Counted from the stretch's first letter, positions 44,921 through 55,093 are shown. The stretch is 64,000 bases of DNA from Dyadobacter sp. LHD-138 (GCF_030929615.1 NZ_JAVFVU010000005.1:62001-126000), one strand, 5' to 3'. The notes: generated by a model from the letters alone, not told the origin. Translations and numbers: made by a program.

Positions 44921-45817
44921 ATGAATAAGGTTCAATATTCAAAACCTCCTCTAACATTTCAAGAGCAACTTCAACAACTAAAAGACAGAGGGATGGTTTT
45001 TGAGGATGAACCAAAAGCTCTTCATCTATTAGAAACTGTAAGTTATTATCGCCTGAGCGGATATTGGTATCCCTTACTAACTGATAAGCAAAAACATACA
45101 TTTAAACCTAATAGCAGCTTCACCACTGCGTTTCAATTATACTGCTTCGACCGTGATCTACGCTCTTTAATTATTTCAGAATTGGAAAAAATTGAAGTAG
45201 GCATACGAGCTAAAATGATCTATATTTTATCTCATAAGCATGACTGTTTCTGGTTTCAGCAGAATGCTTTATTTCGTGACCCCGTGCAACATGGAAAAAC
45301 ACTTACCAAAATCGGAGAGGAATATAAGCGCAGCGATGAAGAATTCATAAAAGCATTTCGTAACAAATATTCTGATCCACTTCCTCCGGCATGGATGATC
45401 ATGGAAATCACCTCGTTTGGGACATTATCCATACTATACAAGAATTTGAATCCAAGTAAAGAAAAGCGTGAAATAGCCCATCATTTTGGACTTCCGGATT
45501 CAGTATTCGAGACCTGGCTACATAGTATTGTCTACCTAAGAAATATATGCGCGCACCACACCAGACTATGGAACAGATCCATGAGCATTCGCCCGGAAAT
45601 GCCCCGATCTCCAAAGAAAACCTGGCTTGCAAATAAAAATATCCGAAATAGCAGGACTTATTTCATGCTGTCCATGGTGAGGTTTTTATTGCAAACTGTC
45701 AACCCAAATACACGATTTACAGAAAAGTTAAAAACGCTTTTGAAAAAGTATCCTAACGTCGATACAGGAGCTATGGATTTCCCGGTTGATTGGGAGAATG
45801 AAATATTATGCCAATGA
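44921..45817 (+). CDS. Abi_2 (AbiF/AbiD-like) HEPN abortive-infection protein
   Basis: 298 aa. The Abi_2 family is clear from PPLTFQEQLQQLKDRGM, SYYRLSGYWYPL and DRDLRSLIISELEKIEVGIR. The HEPN ribonuclease motif R-x4-H is R207-N-I-C-A-H212 in YLRNICAHHTRLWNR. HEPN enzymes cut RNA, and Abi_2 proteins halt phage-infected cells. It follows a structured RNA under its own promoter. Subsets of this family are reported to be controlled by adjacent RNA and to be related to Cas13; I recall this and cannot check it here. Confidence 0.88.
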   Translation: MNKVQYSKPPLTFQEQLQQLKDRGMVFEDEPKALHLLETVSYYRLSGYWYPLLTDKQKHTFKPNSSFTTAFQLYCFDRDLRSLIISELEKIEVGIRAKMIYILSHKHDCFWFQQNALFRDPVQHGKTLTKIGEEYKRSDEEFIKAFRNKYSDPLPPAWMIMEITSFGTLSILYKNLNPSKEKREIAHHFGLPDSVFETWLHSIVYLRNICAHHTRLWNRSMSIRPEMPRSPKKTWLANKNIRNSRTYFMLSMVRFLLQTVNPNTRFTEKLKTLLKKYPNVDTGAMDFPVDWENEILCQ

Positions 45818-46021
45818 AGCAATGAATATCATTTCAATCAAGAAATAAACCAGATTTTGAAGACCGTTTGATTAGTACCTTTAGCTACCAGGCAATGTCT
45901 GCTAAATACATTGAATATATCTGTTTTCGTTTTTTGGGTGATTGTTATTACACCACAAAGGAAAACAGCACCTGTGACAGCTTATGCCATAGGTAAATCC
46001 TGTCAGAAAAAATACTCTCCC

Positions 46022-49000
46022 CTACTCCTTCACAATCTTCCACGAGCTCTTCCGCCCTTTCTCGTTTAACCGCAAAATGTACAGTCCCGGCGATAATAGC
46101 TGAATATCAATTTCAGAGAACATGGTTTTCGACGCTTTTTGGGTTCCGCTTTGAAATAACTTTCCATTCACACCATAAATACTCCATTGAAAAGGCTCTT
46201 TCCAGGATCGTTTATTTTTTAACAGCAGCAGTCCGGAAGCAGGATTCGGGTAAACAGTTATTCCGAAAGACGGCGGCTCACTGCCTACAACCAACGATAC
46301 CGTCACGGTGCGTTTTCCCAAAATTGTTCCATAGCCACATACATTGCGGACGGAATCCAGCGAGAAGACCCGTTCCTGCCCGATCAGCAGCATTCTAACC
46401 AAACTCGTCTGACTGACATTTCCGCTGAGTGTATCGGCGCCATAGCTCAGGTAATAATACACCGGCAGACTTCCTGTGAAGCTAAACTGTACCTTTACTT
46501 CTTCGGTATTTACAATGGTTTCCTTATCCAGAACAAAACTTCCGGTCGCGGTTTTATGAATGGGAATTACATCAGAGCTATTCTGCGTAAAAACCAATGG
46601 TGAATCCAGCGCTTTCACCCGAACACGGTAACGATCCCCTTCCGGAATAGCGCCGGGCAGCACAGTAAGAATAGGATTAGAACTTCCATTTCCCAAAACA
46701 ACGGGCGCATTAAAATTACCATTCCGATCAGAAAGCTCAACAGCGTAAGTCCTTTTATCATCAGGCCCTACTACCGTGTAAGCCACAGCAAGGGAATCTC
46801 CTGTGCAAAGCGCTGTTCTCGAAGCAACGGTTATTCTCGACACCTGCGTTACTGTCAAAACAGGTTCCTGAACAATGACCTGAACACTCCCCGTTGCCTG
46901 CCCTGTCCCGCAGCTGTTGGAAACTGTTTTCACTGAATAGGTCTGTGAATTAACCGGTCGGACTTCAACGGACTTTTCCGCAACGGTAGAATTCCCACTG
47001 CTGTTATCCGAAAGCACATAATTCCACGGGCCCTCTCCTTCGAACTTCACACCGATCAAAAAAGGCTGCCCTCTCCAGATGGTAGCAATTTCAGCCGGAA
47101 CAACCGTCGCCTTCGGAAGTGCCTTGATCTGAATTTCCGAGCTTTCAAGCTGATCCATGAACGCGCTTTTTGTCACGATCTTGATTCTGTATTTTCCAGC
47201 TGCCATATTACCGGGAAGTTTTGCCGAAATAGGCGAACGGACGCCTTCGGCCAGCGGTACGTCCCCGGAGGCAGTCACCAGGCGGGCTTCATAAACGAGA
47301 GGAAAACCTGATTCGTTGCCAAGCGCGGTAAACTGTACACGCACGGAATCACCGGCGCAAAACTGCGGCGCTTCTACGGAGGTTTTGGCCAGTTTGAATT
47401 GCTTCGAGGCTGGCGGAGGTGCCAGCGTGGCCGGCATACTGATTAATTGTGCGTCAAAAGTAAAGGGATCCAGGGTCGGATTAACCGGAAATCCTCCTCC
47501 GATCTTTGGCGTTAAATAATAACTCACCAGTATGTAATTTACACCATAATTAAATCCCGCATTACTCAGCGTATAGGTTATTTCCTCCCTTCCCTCCGCA
47601 ATATCCCTCGGAGACGTGCTTTGTTGTATAACAGCTTCCTGTCCGTTGATCAGGATCGTCTGCAAACTGGTGGTGTAGGACCTTCTGGTTGCCAGGTTTT
47701 TGTCCCGTTGCAGGGTCAGTTTAAAACCGGCATAGGTGGCCGTAGAGCCATTTAATATAAAACTCCGCCTGAACCACAGTCTTTCAGCCGGCACAAACAC
47801 CCGCTCGATCAATGCGTTGGAGAGCTTGAATCCCTCGTCCGTATGCCCAAGGCCTATAATTCCCTTTCCCGGCATTTCAAATGCAGGGGGAGAAAAAGTC
47901 CAGGAAACCACGCATTGTTCATTCAGCTTGACGCCTTTGGTTGAAAAACCGGCGGACAAAGGAAACAGCCATTCCGCCCGAAAAGGGATAAGGGTATCAC
48001 CAACCACGGTGCCCCTCGGGTTGGTGACGTTGACGATAAACGTATCGGCCAGGAATCCGTTCTGGTCCCGGACATAGAAAGTACTGTTATTGTTAGGCCC
48101 CAGACTGAGCTCACGTACCCCGGAGGCAATCAGCTGATTGGGCTGCGCCGACGAATACCACCGATAATCGCCGATCCAGGAAGCCTTCAACTTGACAATA
48201 TCGCCACCGTTCTGCAAAGTAGTGGTTGTTTTTTTATTCACATCCTTCATCACCACAAAGGAATCCGCGATGACATAGTTTGGCGACACGTCGGATTCCT
48301 TAATAAACTTCACGTCGAGCCGGTTTTCCTGAAAGAGAAGTTCGATGGATCCGCCTTTATCATGATAAAAATCGGTTGTGTTATCCCCTGTCAGATTATC
48401 CAAAGGAGGCGAAGTGTCAAAAGGAGGTGTGGAAATACTGGGGTGTTTGACTTTGGCCGGGTCATCGTAACCGGAGTCATTGACATAGACAATGGTGCCG
48501 TTGTTGTTCACATTACCAAAAAATCCCCTGCCTGCCGATCCGGACAGAATATAAGAATAGGCTGTTTCACTGTTTGACTTCACATAGGGAGGAGAGGCGG
48601 GATATCGGCCCAGATTATTTCCCGGCTGATAAGAATCGGTGGTACGGGCGGCATTCCCCTTTTTCCTGATCATCCCCGCCCGTAAATAGGCGTGTGTATG
48701 CGATACCAGCAAAGCATCGACATGATATTCAGGCCTTTCCAAAATAGGCAGCAACTTTTCCCGAACTCTTTTCAAATCTTTTTCGTCAGGAAAATGTCCG
48801 ATCGTAGAGAAGGGCGGCAAATGGAAAGTAACGATTGTCCATTTTTTTGTATTTGCAGTTAAATCTTTGATTAGCCACTTCACCTGTGGCAGGTCATCGA
48901 TAGGCGTGTTAAAATTGTAATCCAGTGCAATTGAGTTTTTGCTGAGGATTTCTTTTATGGTCAGAAATGGCTCAAGCCAGTTATCCGCAATGTTATCCTT

Positions 49001-50392
49001 TTCAATCAGTGGCGGGTTCAAAACCACAAAATGTACATCCCCCTGATTGAAAGAGTAATACCCTTTTTTATTCAACGTAGATTCTCCACCGATTTGGGCA
49101 CTGTCAGGATAGGAAAATGTTGAAAAACTGGCTGCTGATTGTTTGTGATACGCTTTCCTGACGTAATACCTGTTGCCATCGCTATGCAAATAGCTAGGGT
49201 CAGGGTCGTAATCATGATTTCCGATGACAGTCCAGGATGGTATATGCGAAAGAAGCTGCTGGTCATTCGGTCGGTTATAAAATCTGAACAGGGTGGTGTC
49301 CAGTGCCAGTTGAAAGCCCTCATAGCCCTGCGTATTTGAATTGTCACCCAAAAACACAATGCCGTCTACATTTGGATTATTTCGGGAATTCAGGTAAGCC
49401 AGATAAGCATTCCGTACTTTAAAGGGTCTTGTATTCAGATGAGTGCCCGCTCCGGAATCTCCCAGCAACCAGAAACGCAGCGGGTGGCTGGTATCCGTGG
49501 GAGCAGGCAGGGTACGAAAATAGTTCACCGCAGAATTGTATTGCAATAACTGAAAGCTGTTGCCGCTGTTATAACCCACGCTATAATAGTATTTCGTATC
49601 CGGAAAAAGATTTTTAAGTAAAACACTATGCATCGTATCTCGGGTTGCAACGGCAACTTCGGTGTAGGAAGCCAAATCCGGACTGGTACCATATCGAACG
49701 GTCGCCGTGGAAGTTACATTCGTGTACCAACGCACCGTCATCTGATTGTAAGAGGCGAGCTGAAGGTAAGGATGCCTGAAAAGAGAAACCGGTGTTACGT
49801 CTCCTTCCAACTGAAGATCAAAAAGAATATCACTGCTCGTTTCTCCGACCTGATGTACTTGAGCCGAAATAATATTGCTGCCTTCCTGAAAAAATGAAGG
49901 GCTCAGCTGCATATCAATGGTAAGCGAATCTCCGGCTGAACGCGTGTAAAGACTATCGGGATTGGCATTCATGTTTTTACGGGTCACTTCCACACCGTTT
50001 ACATAAATGACGATACCATCGTCAAAATAAGCCCTTAACCTGTAACTATTCTTCGCAGCCGCATTGGTGATGTTTACTGTTTTACGAAAATAAAAAACCT
50101 TATGATTAGGCGTGCGGTTATTCGGTCCCCGTTGCAGGAGTGTCCGATAGAAATAATTCCCAAAGGCAAACGGAGCTGGTCTGTAAAGCCAGCCACTGTC
50201 ATCAAATCCAGCTAAACGCCAATTATTGGTATTAAAAACGGTGCCATTATCCAGATACTTCCAATCGGACTGGTAAGCAATAATCGTTTCAGCTTTGCTT
50301 GTCAACGTAATCAATAAGAGGCTCAGGAGAAATATCCTGTGAAAAATGGAGGCGGATCGGGAAGCAAGGAAAGAATAGAGGTTAGTTCCCAT
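46022..50392 (-). CDS. Secreted metallophosphoesterase with T9SS sorting domain
   Basis: 1456 aa. A signal peptide is followed by a jelly-roll-like segment, a purple-acid-phosphatase-like FN3 domain (PYLQLASYNQMTVRWYTN) and a calcineurin-like phosphoesterase domain with LLGDSGAG, FLGDNSNT, TVIGNHDYD and VSHTHAYLRAG (metal ligands Asp, Asn, His). Ig-like repeats and a type IX C-terminal sorting domain (VYPNPASGLLLL, ending LYILRLNEKGRKS) follow. It is therefore exported to the cell surface by the T9SS. Substrate unknown (phosphoester). Monocistronic. Confidence 0.88.
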   Translation of the reverse strand: MGTNLYSFLASRSASIFHRIFLLSLLLITLTSKAETIIAYQSDWKYLDNGTVFNTNNWRLAGFDDSGWLYRPAPFAFGNYFYRTLLQRGPNNRTPNHKVFYFRKTVNITNAAAKNSYRLRAYFDDGIVIYVNGVEVTRKNMNANPDSLYTRSAGDSLTIDMQLSPSFFQEGSNIISAQVHQVGETSSDILFDLQLEGDVTPVSLFRHPYLQLASYNQMTVRWYTNVTSTATVRYGTSPDLASYTEVAVATRDTMHSVLLKNLFPDTKYYYSVGYNSGNSFQLLQYNSAVNYFRTLPAPTDTSHPLRFWLLGDSGAGTHLNTRPFKVRNAYLAYLNSRNNPNVDGIVFLGDNSNTQGYEGFQLALDTTLFRFYNRPNDQQLLSHIPSWTVIGNHDYDPDPSYLHSDGNRYYVRKAYHKQSAASFSTFSYPDSAQIGGESTLNKKGYYSFNQGDVHFVVLNPPLIEKDNIADNWLEPFLTIKEILSKNSIALDYNFNTPIDDLPQVKWLIKDLTANTKKWTIVTFHLPPFSTIGHFPDEKDLKRVREKLLPILERPEYHVDALLVSHTHAYLRAGMIRKKGNAARTTDSYQPGNNLGRYPASPPYVKSNSETAYSYILSGSAGRGFFGNVNNNGTIVYVNDSGYDDPAKVKHPSISTPPFDTSPPLDNLTGDNTTDFYHDKGGSIELLFQENRLDVKFIKESDVSPNYVIADSFVVMKDVNKKTTTTLQNGGDIVKLKASWIGDYRWYSSAQPNQLIASGVRELSLGPNNNSTFYVRDQNGFLADTFIVNVTNPRGTVVGDTLIPFRAEWLFPLSAGFSTKGVKLNEQCVVSWTFSPPAFEMPGKGIIGLGHTDEGFKLSNALIERVFVPAERLWFRRSFILNGSTATYAGFKLTLQRDKNLATRRSYTTSLQTILINGQEAVIQQSTSPRDIAEGREEITYTLSNAGFNYGVNYILVSYYLTPKIGGGFPVNPTLDPFTFDAQLISMPATLAPPPASKQFKLAKTSVEAPQFCAGDSVRVQFTALGNESGFPLVYEARLVTASGDVPLAEGVRSPISAKLPGNMAAGKYRIKIVTKSAFMDQLESSEIQIKALPKATVVPAEIATIWRGQPFLIGVKFEGEGPWNYVLSDNSSGNSTVAEKSVEVRPVNSQTYSVKTVSNSCGTGQATGSVQVIVQEPVLTVTQVSRITVASRTALCTGDSLAVAYTVVGPDDKRTYAVELSDRNGNFNAPVVLGNGSSNPILTVLPGAIPEGDRYRVRVKALDSPLVFTQNSSDVIPIHKTATGSFVLDKETIVNTEEVKVQFSFTGSLPVYYYLSYGADTLSGNVSQTSLVRMLLIGQERVFSLDSVRNVCGYGTILGKRTVTVSLVVGSEPPSFGITVYPNPASGLLLLKNKRSWKEPFQWSIYGVNGKLFQSGTQKASKTMFSEIDIQLLSPGLYILRLNEKGRKSSWKIVKE

Positions 50393-50581
50393 AACATATA
50401 AAGTTTAAATGGATACCACTCTCTAATATATGTATTTTAAAGGAGAAAAAATAGGATAATTATCGGTTTATTCATTAAAAATCAGCCGATTATCAGGATC
50501 ATTTATTTAACCGCAAACGTGCATCGTCACAGGCAGATATCAAGACATTTTGGCCCGTTTAAATAAGCCTCACAACGTCCG

Positions 50582-51892
50582 TCAGTCCTTATTTTTCTGT
50601 CTTGCTCTTTTTACAAACCGCCAGGGCGCAATCGCCAAAACAACCAGCCCTAACAATATCAATCCGCCTTTCCAATACCCCGAAATTCGTTTAAACTTCA
50701 CACTGCCGTTTGGTAAAACTTCATAAAAAAGTCCGAATCTTTCCGTTTCAACCATATCTTCCCGGAAAGGTGCTGCTTCGCTGAACCATTCTTTCGTAAT
50801 CACTTTCCCGCTGGTATCGATGTAGCCATACTTATTATCCAGCTGTATCATCGCCACACCGTGCTTGAAATAGGATGCGGACTGGTAGATAATCGGCGTG
50901 GTAATTTTACCCGTCGTATCGATATGCCCAAACTTGCCATTCAGGGAAACAGAAGCCCGGTTTTCATCCATAAAACGTCCGGCATAATCGTACAAAAACG
51001 GAATAACCGTTTCGCCTTTTTTATTGATACAGCCCCATTTCCCATCCTTTTTCACCCAATAACGCCCAAGGGAAGGTTTTTGTGTGTCATCATAAAGAAA
51101 AGGAATGACAATCTCTCCGGTTTTTGAACTGACATAACCAAACTTATCGCCGTATTTTACCCGCGCCAAGCCCCGTCCCGAATGTTTATAAATCAGGTCA
51201 ATGTCATCCAGTGCGACGGGCACGCGCAGGATCAGGTTTTTATCGATAATACCGAATTTCCCCTTGTAATAAAAACGAAAAGGTTCCTTTGCTTTTTTAA
51301 TATCCGCTTCGGTATATTTCCCGAAATTCCAGCAGAGTGTCGTCAGATTCCCGTTGACATACCAGATAAAATCCTCCTGACAATCATGATTGGCCACATA
51401 AGCTTCCGTTGCATTCGCAATCAGGAAATCCCTCGTAAATAACGTCACGGGCACTTTGTAAATTTCTTTTCCAAGTGTATCCAGGTAGGATAATCCGTAT
51501 TGCTTGCCGACCGGATAAATCACGTACGTAATTCCATCCCGAAAATCCCCTGCACCATAGTAAACGGGCGGAATCACAATCTTGCCCGCTTTATTGAGGT
51601 AGCCATGCATCCCAATTGCGCCCCTGTGATTTTCAAAAGGGACAAATTCTGCAAGTCCGTTTGAAAATTTGCCAATATCCCTGTACGCCGGTGTGAGTTT
51701 CTTCCCGTTTTTGTCCACCAGATAACTGCTATATTTTTCACCGGATTTCTCTATGCTTTTAACCACATAAATATCTTTATAAGCCTGATGTTCATGATAC
51801 TTATCGAGCCATACGGACTTATCTGCCCACGATTTTTCAACGCTAAAAAAGTTAAAAAACAGGAGTGTAAAAACACTAAAAATGAAATATGC
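50582..51892 (-). CDS. WG-repeat protein, signal peptide out of frame
   Basis: About 395 aa if started at GTG 51766. Repeated WG motifs (KFGYVSSKTGEIVIPFLYDD, GKWGCINKKGETVIPFLYDY, KFGHIDTTGKITTPIIYQ, KYGYIDTSGKVITKEW) fill the middle and a membrane helix ends it. The same frame is open up to 51892 and encodes a hydrophobic segment and SVEKSWADKSVWLDKYHEHQ, but has no ATG, GTG or TTG. An ATG at 51903 lies one frame off, so the natural start seems to have lost a base, or an unusual start is used. Function unknown. Confidence 0.7.
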   Translation of the reverse strand, partial: AYFIFSVFTLLFFNFFSVEKSWADKSVWLDKYHEHQAYKDIYVVKSIEKSGEKYSSYLVDKNGKKLTPAYRDIGKFSNGLAEFVPFENHRGAIGMHGYLNKAGKIVIPPVYYGAGDFRDGITYVIYPVGKQYGLSYLDTLGKEIYKVPVTLFTRDFLIANATEAYVANHDCQEDFIWYVNGNLTTLCWNFGKYTEADIKKAKEPFRFYYKGKFGIIDKNLILRVPVALDDIDLIYKHSGRGLARVKYGDKFGYVSSKTGEIVIPFLYDDTQKPSLGRYWVKKDGKWGCINKKGETVIPFLYDYAGRFMDENRASVSLNGKFGHIDTTGKITTPIIYQSASYFKHGVAMIQLDNKYGYIDTSGKVITKEWFSEAAPFREDMVETERFGLFYEVLPNGSVKFKRISGYWKGGLILLGLVVLAIAPWRFVKRARQKNKD

Positions 51893-52038
51893 TTAACAAT
51901 CATATGGTTTCTTTTTGGCAAATCAGAGGTTCAATACGCCTCTCAAATTAACAACTAAATTATTAGTTATAATGTATTTTAAGGAAATAATTTTCGGTAA
52001 GCCGTTAATAAGATGGTAAGTTAAATTACTTTTTTGAA

Positions 52039-52085
52039 AAAAAAACCACCAAATCAAGCACGCAGGCTTGTTTTGATGGTTTTCT
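52039..52085 (-). terminator. Terminator of the small exported protein gene
   Basis: On the minus strand AAAACCATCAAAACAAGC pairs imperfectly with GCTTGATTTGGTGGTTTTTT, followed by T. It lies 60 bases after the stop at 52144. Confidence 0.65.
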
Positions 52086-52143
52086 GCTGGTAGAATTTCC
52101 CTGACAATGATCAGGTTAAAACGATTCGATCCCATTTAAATAT

Positions 52144-52539
52144 TTACCCCAAAGAGATTGTTCTGAACGTTTTTTCATCATGCGTATTCAATTCTATGTC
52201 TTTGATCTGCTTGCTGCCTCCTTCGGTTAAAATCAGTTTATAGGATCCATCGGGAAGTGCGTTCAGGTCAAAACGGGTACGGGTCGCGCTATCCTTTTTC
52301 GGGATTGACTTGGTTACCAGGGTATGTCCGTTTTCATCAATCAGGGAGAGTAGCGCCGTTTGGGGCACCGACTTGATAACAACAATATCAAGTTTTCCGG
52401 CACTTGTTTCTGCTACTATAAATCCGGGGTTTTCAGTTTGGTTAACTGTGCTGGTGGGCGTGGTTGTCGATTGTGCAAAACTTGCGGAAGAAACGGCAAG
52501 CGAAAATGCGGCTACTACGGATGCGATAAGCGTTTTCAT
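52144..52539 (-). CDS. Small exported protein with T9SS-like fold segment
   Basis: 131 aa from ATG 52539 (MKTLIASVVAAFSLAVSSAS), signal cleavage near Ala-Gln. The mature 110 residues contain GHTLVTKSIPKKDSATRTRF and GSYKLILTEGGSKQI, the strand pattern of sorting-domain-like beta sandwiches. It is too short to be a cargo with a separate catalytic domain. Function unknown. The open frame upstream to 52656 is basic and not signal-like. Confidence 0.65.
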   Translation of the reverse strand: MKTLIASVVAAFSLAVSSASFAQSTTTPTSTVNQTENPGFIVAETSAGKLDIVVIKSVPQTALLSLIDENGHTLVTKSIPKKDSATRTRFDLNALPDGSYKLILTEGGSKQIKDIELNTHDEKTFRTISLG

Positions 52540-52946
52540 GGTTTTGGCTGTTTTAATGTGATTGTTTTTGTTTCGCAGCAGCAGTTTGCTCCTGACTTCT
52601 GATACAAGAGTACGACGTTTCGGACCGGTGTAAAAACGAAATCGACGGAGAGGCAAAGAATCACGTCAGAGAGCAATAAAAATACGTAAACAACTAAAAA
52701 CAAGGTAGTTATTTACTAAAAATCACGATTAATCGACCAAAATCGTTGACTCATAGACTGAGAAGGACAATTCATTGATTTTGCGGCGATCGTATACTGG
52801 CGCTCCCACGCTGCGGCTATTTAAAAGCAACGTTGACCAACACGCATATTTCAATTTTAAAGAGAAGCTATACTCACCCAGTTGTCAAAGCAGTACCGGG
52901 TCGGGAGGCGAGAATACGAGGACTAACCGCAGCCAAAATCACCAGC

Positions 52947-53118
52947 CGTTCCGAAGGAACGATATTTTTCAATTCCGTATCATTGCTACCGCGCGGCGGA
53001 CCGCCAACGAAATGTTCCTATCGGAACAAAACACCGAAACCTCCTTATGCCCTTGTCCCATCGGGACATTTCGTTGGTAGCAGGGGTAGATCGATCTGAT
53101 TTTCGTTCCGTAGGAACG
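52947..53118. repeat. GTTCC/GGAAC palindromic repeat block
   Basis: Four hairpins occur: CGTTCCGAAGGAACG (52947-52961), TGTTCCTATCGGAACA (53013-53028), TGTCCCATCGGGACA (53054-53068) and CGTTCCGTAGGAACG (53104-53118). The two inner ones carry the same flank in opposite orientation (CCAACGAAATG, then CATTTCGTTGG). The 670-base gap 52540-53208 has no gene besides this block. Confidence 0.8.
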
Positions 53119-53208
53119 TTTCGTGGTATAGATCTAATTAATTAGAAATGAAAAGAATTTTAAACGATGGGTAAAATTAGGGAGAAGCCTTTCCAATGTT
53201 TGTAATAC

Positions 53209-54915
53209 CTATTGCGAAATCAGCACCTTTTGATTCACCACCTTACTTTCTCCCTGCAAACGAACCACGTACATCCCAGCCGCCATGGTTCCAAGAGGTA
53301 CGCCGATATTGCCCTTTTTATTGGTGATATCCTGTTTTAATAAAATGCTGCCGTTCACACCGACCAACTCGATTGATGTGAAAGGTTCTTCAAGTACTAC
53401 ATTCATCATCCTGTTATCAATGAAAGAAGGCCGGACAAAATTTGCGCTCAGATCATCACCATCCCGACTAACGCTGAGTATTTTGGAGTATTTAAAGCGA
53501 TCATCATTATCCACCATTTTCAATCGGTAATACGTTGTATTTCTCGTCATGATGTTATGCGAAAAATGATATACACCGCCGTTGGGAAAACTTTGTGAGA
53601 CGACGGTTCCAATTTTATCAAACCTTTTGGCATCGGTGCTGTATTCCACATCAAATTGCCTAAAATTCTTCTCCATTGCCGTTTTCCAGCTCAGCTGAAC
53701 ACTTTCAAGGCCGGGAGTCGCGGTAAAACTTACGAGTTCCACAGGCAAAGGATTGGCGGGAGACAGTGCATAAACGGTACCCCCGGTTAAACTTACTGCA
53801 AAAATTTCACCATTTTCGGTTTCTCCAAAATCGGAAATTCCCGTATAAATGGATGTTTGCACGGTGGTTGTCATTTCCGGATCATCGACCGGACCAACAA
53901 CATGTATATCGCCGGAGAAATAATCGGCGCCAACGTAATAGCCCTGCATCAAGGGTTTGGATATTCCCCGATAAACCACGCCGCCCACCACAGACCTCCC
54001 CGCCGCGGATCCGGTCGTATAGGTATGTACAGGAAAATGAAACTGGGCTATCGGCGGACAGCCACCCGTTAAATGGGCGTTATCCCCTTCATAACAGCGC
54101 CATCCAAAATTAGCACCTGAAGTCGTCGCCGCTGTTTTGTGATTAATTTCCTCTTCGGAACCCTGCCCGACATCGCCAATCCACATGTCATTTGTCTGCC
54201 TGTCGAAACTCCACCGGAACGGATTTCTAAGTCCTGTGGCGAAGATTTCATTTTTGGGAACATTACCAGCCGGGTAGGGATTATTAGCAGGATTGGTATA
54301 AAACGGAGCCGTTGCGGAAGTATTCACATTGATCCTAAGCATTTTACCAAGCAAAACGGTGGCATTTTGTGCATTGTTACTGGGGTCATTACCGCTTCCC
54401 CCGTCACCGGTTGAAAGATATAAATAGCCATCGGTTCCAAAATGCAGTTCACCGCCATTGTGATTTGACTGTCCGGGATGCGGAATGGTAAGCACCACGA
54501 CACCGGAAGCAGCATTGGCAATATTCGGGTCGGCGCTCACCTGAAATCTTTTTATTTCCAGATTTCCCGCAGCATTGACGTAATAGACAAAGAAAAATCC
54601 ATTGGTTTCATAATTGGGGTGAAACGCCAAACTTAGCAAGCCCTGCTCACCGCCGGTCAGTAATCCAGTGACAGTTAAGAAAGTACCAATATTGGCGTAA
54701 TTATTATCATAAACCAGGATAGTCCCGCCTTTTTGAACAATGAAAATACGGTTTGAACCATCTCCCGCGTGTACAAGCTGCATGGGAGAACTTAATCCGG
54801 TAATAACCGGGTCGAAGGCAATCGTAGGCTGAGCAACGGAAACGCGCAGGGCAAAACAAAAAAACAGCAAAGTATGAAGGCATACCTTGCTGTACGTTGA
54901 GTTAAATTTTTCCAT
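53209..54915 (-). CDS. Soluble sugar dehydrogenase (GSDH-type) with T9SS domain
   Basis: 568 aa from ATG 54915. A signal peptide is followed by a six-bladed PQQ-dependent glucose/sorbosone-dehydrogenase propeller: LSSPMQLVHAGDGSNRIFIV, EQGLLSLAFHPNYE, QSNHNGGELHFGTDGYLYLS and GLRNPFRWSFD. A fibronectin-like segment (TATPGLESVQLSWKTAMEK) and a C-terminal type IX sorting domain (GMYVVRLQGESKVVNQKVLI) follow. It is exported to the surface, where it probably oxidises a sugar if PQQ is available. Confidence 0.88.
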   Translation of the reverse strand: MEKFNSTYSKVCLHTLLFFCFALRVSVAQPTIAFDPVITGLSSPMQLVHAGDGSNRIFIVQKGGTILVYDNNYANIGTFLTVTGLLTGGEQGLLSLAFHPNYETNGFFFVYYVNAAGNLEIKRFQVSADPNIANAASGVVVLTIPHPGQSNHNGGELHFGTDGYLYLSTGDGGSGNDPSNNAQNATVLLGKMLRINVNTSATAPFYTNPANNPYPAGNVPKNEIFATGLRNPFRWSFDRQTNDMWIGDVGQGSEEEINHKTAATTSGANFGWRCYEGDNAHLTGGCPPIAQFHFPVHTYTTGSAAGRSVVGGVVYRGISKPLMQGYYVGADYFSGDIHVVGPVDDPEMTTTVQTSIYTGISDFGETENGEIFAVSLTGGTVYALSPANPLPVELVSFTATPGLESVQLSWKTAMEKNFRQFDVEYSTDAKRFDKIGTVVSQSFPNGGVYHFSHNIMTRNTTYYRLKMVDNDDRFKYSKILSVSRDGDDLSANFVRPSFIDNRMMNVVLEEPFTSIELVGVNGSILLKQDITNKKGNIGVPLGTMAAGMYVVRLQGESKVVNQKVLISQ

Positions 54916-55019
54916 GGTTCCTGAAATATTATAAGTGAGAAACACCCGAACTAGTTTGTAAAACTAATTCTAAAATTTTCATGCCAGAAAAAACACAAAC
55001 CCTTATTATCAATGGATTA

Positions 55020-55067
55020 CAAAAAAAAGGTTGTAAAAGCAATACTTGATTAGCCGTTACAACCTTT
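55020..55067 (-). terminator. Terminator of purM
   Basis: AAAGGTTGTAA (55026-55036) pairs with TTACAACCTTT (55057-55067) and on the minus strand is followed by a run of T. It lies 27 bases after the purM stop. Confidence 0.8.
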
Positions 55068-55093
55068 AAAAATATTAAATACCTTAAAGAAAC

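Noticed and set aside
39873..45817. A duplicated tRNA-Pro 3' end that would mark attL/attR of an integrated element
   Set aside because: I saw no second copy of the tRNA 3' end and no integrase gene, so a classical integrative element is not supported.
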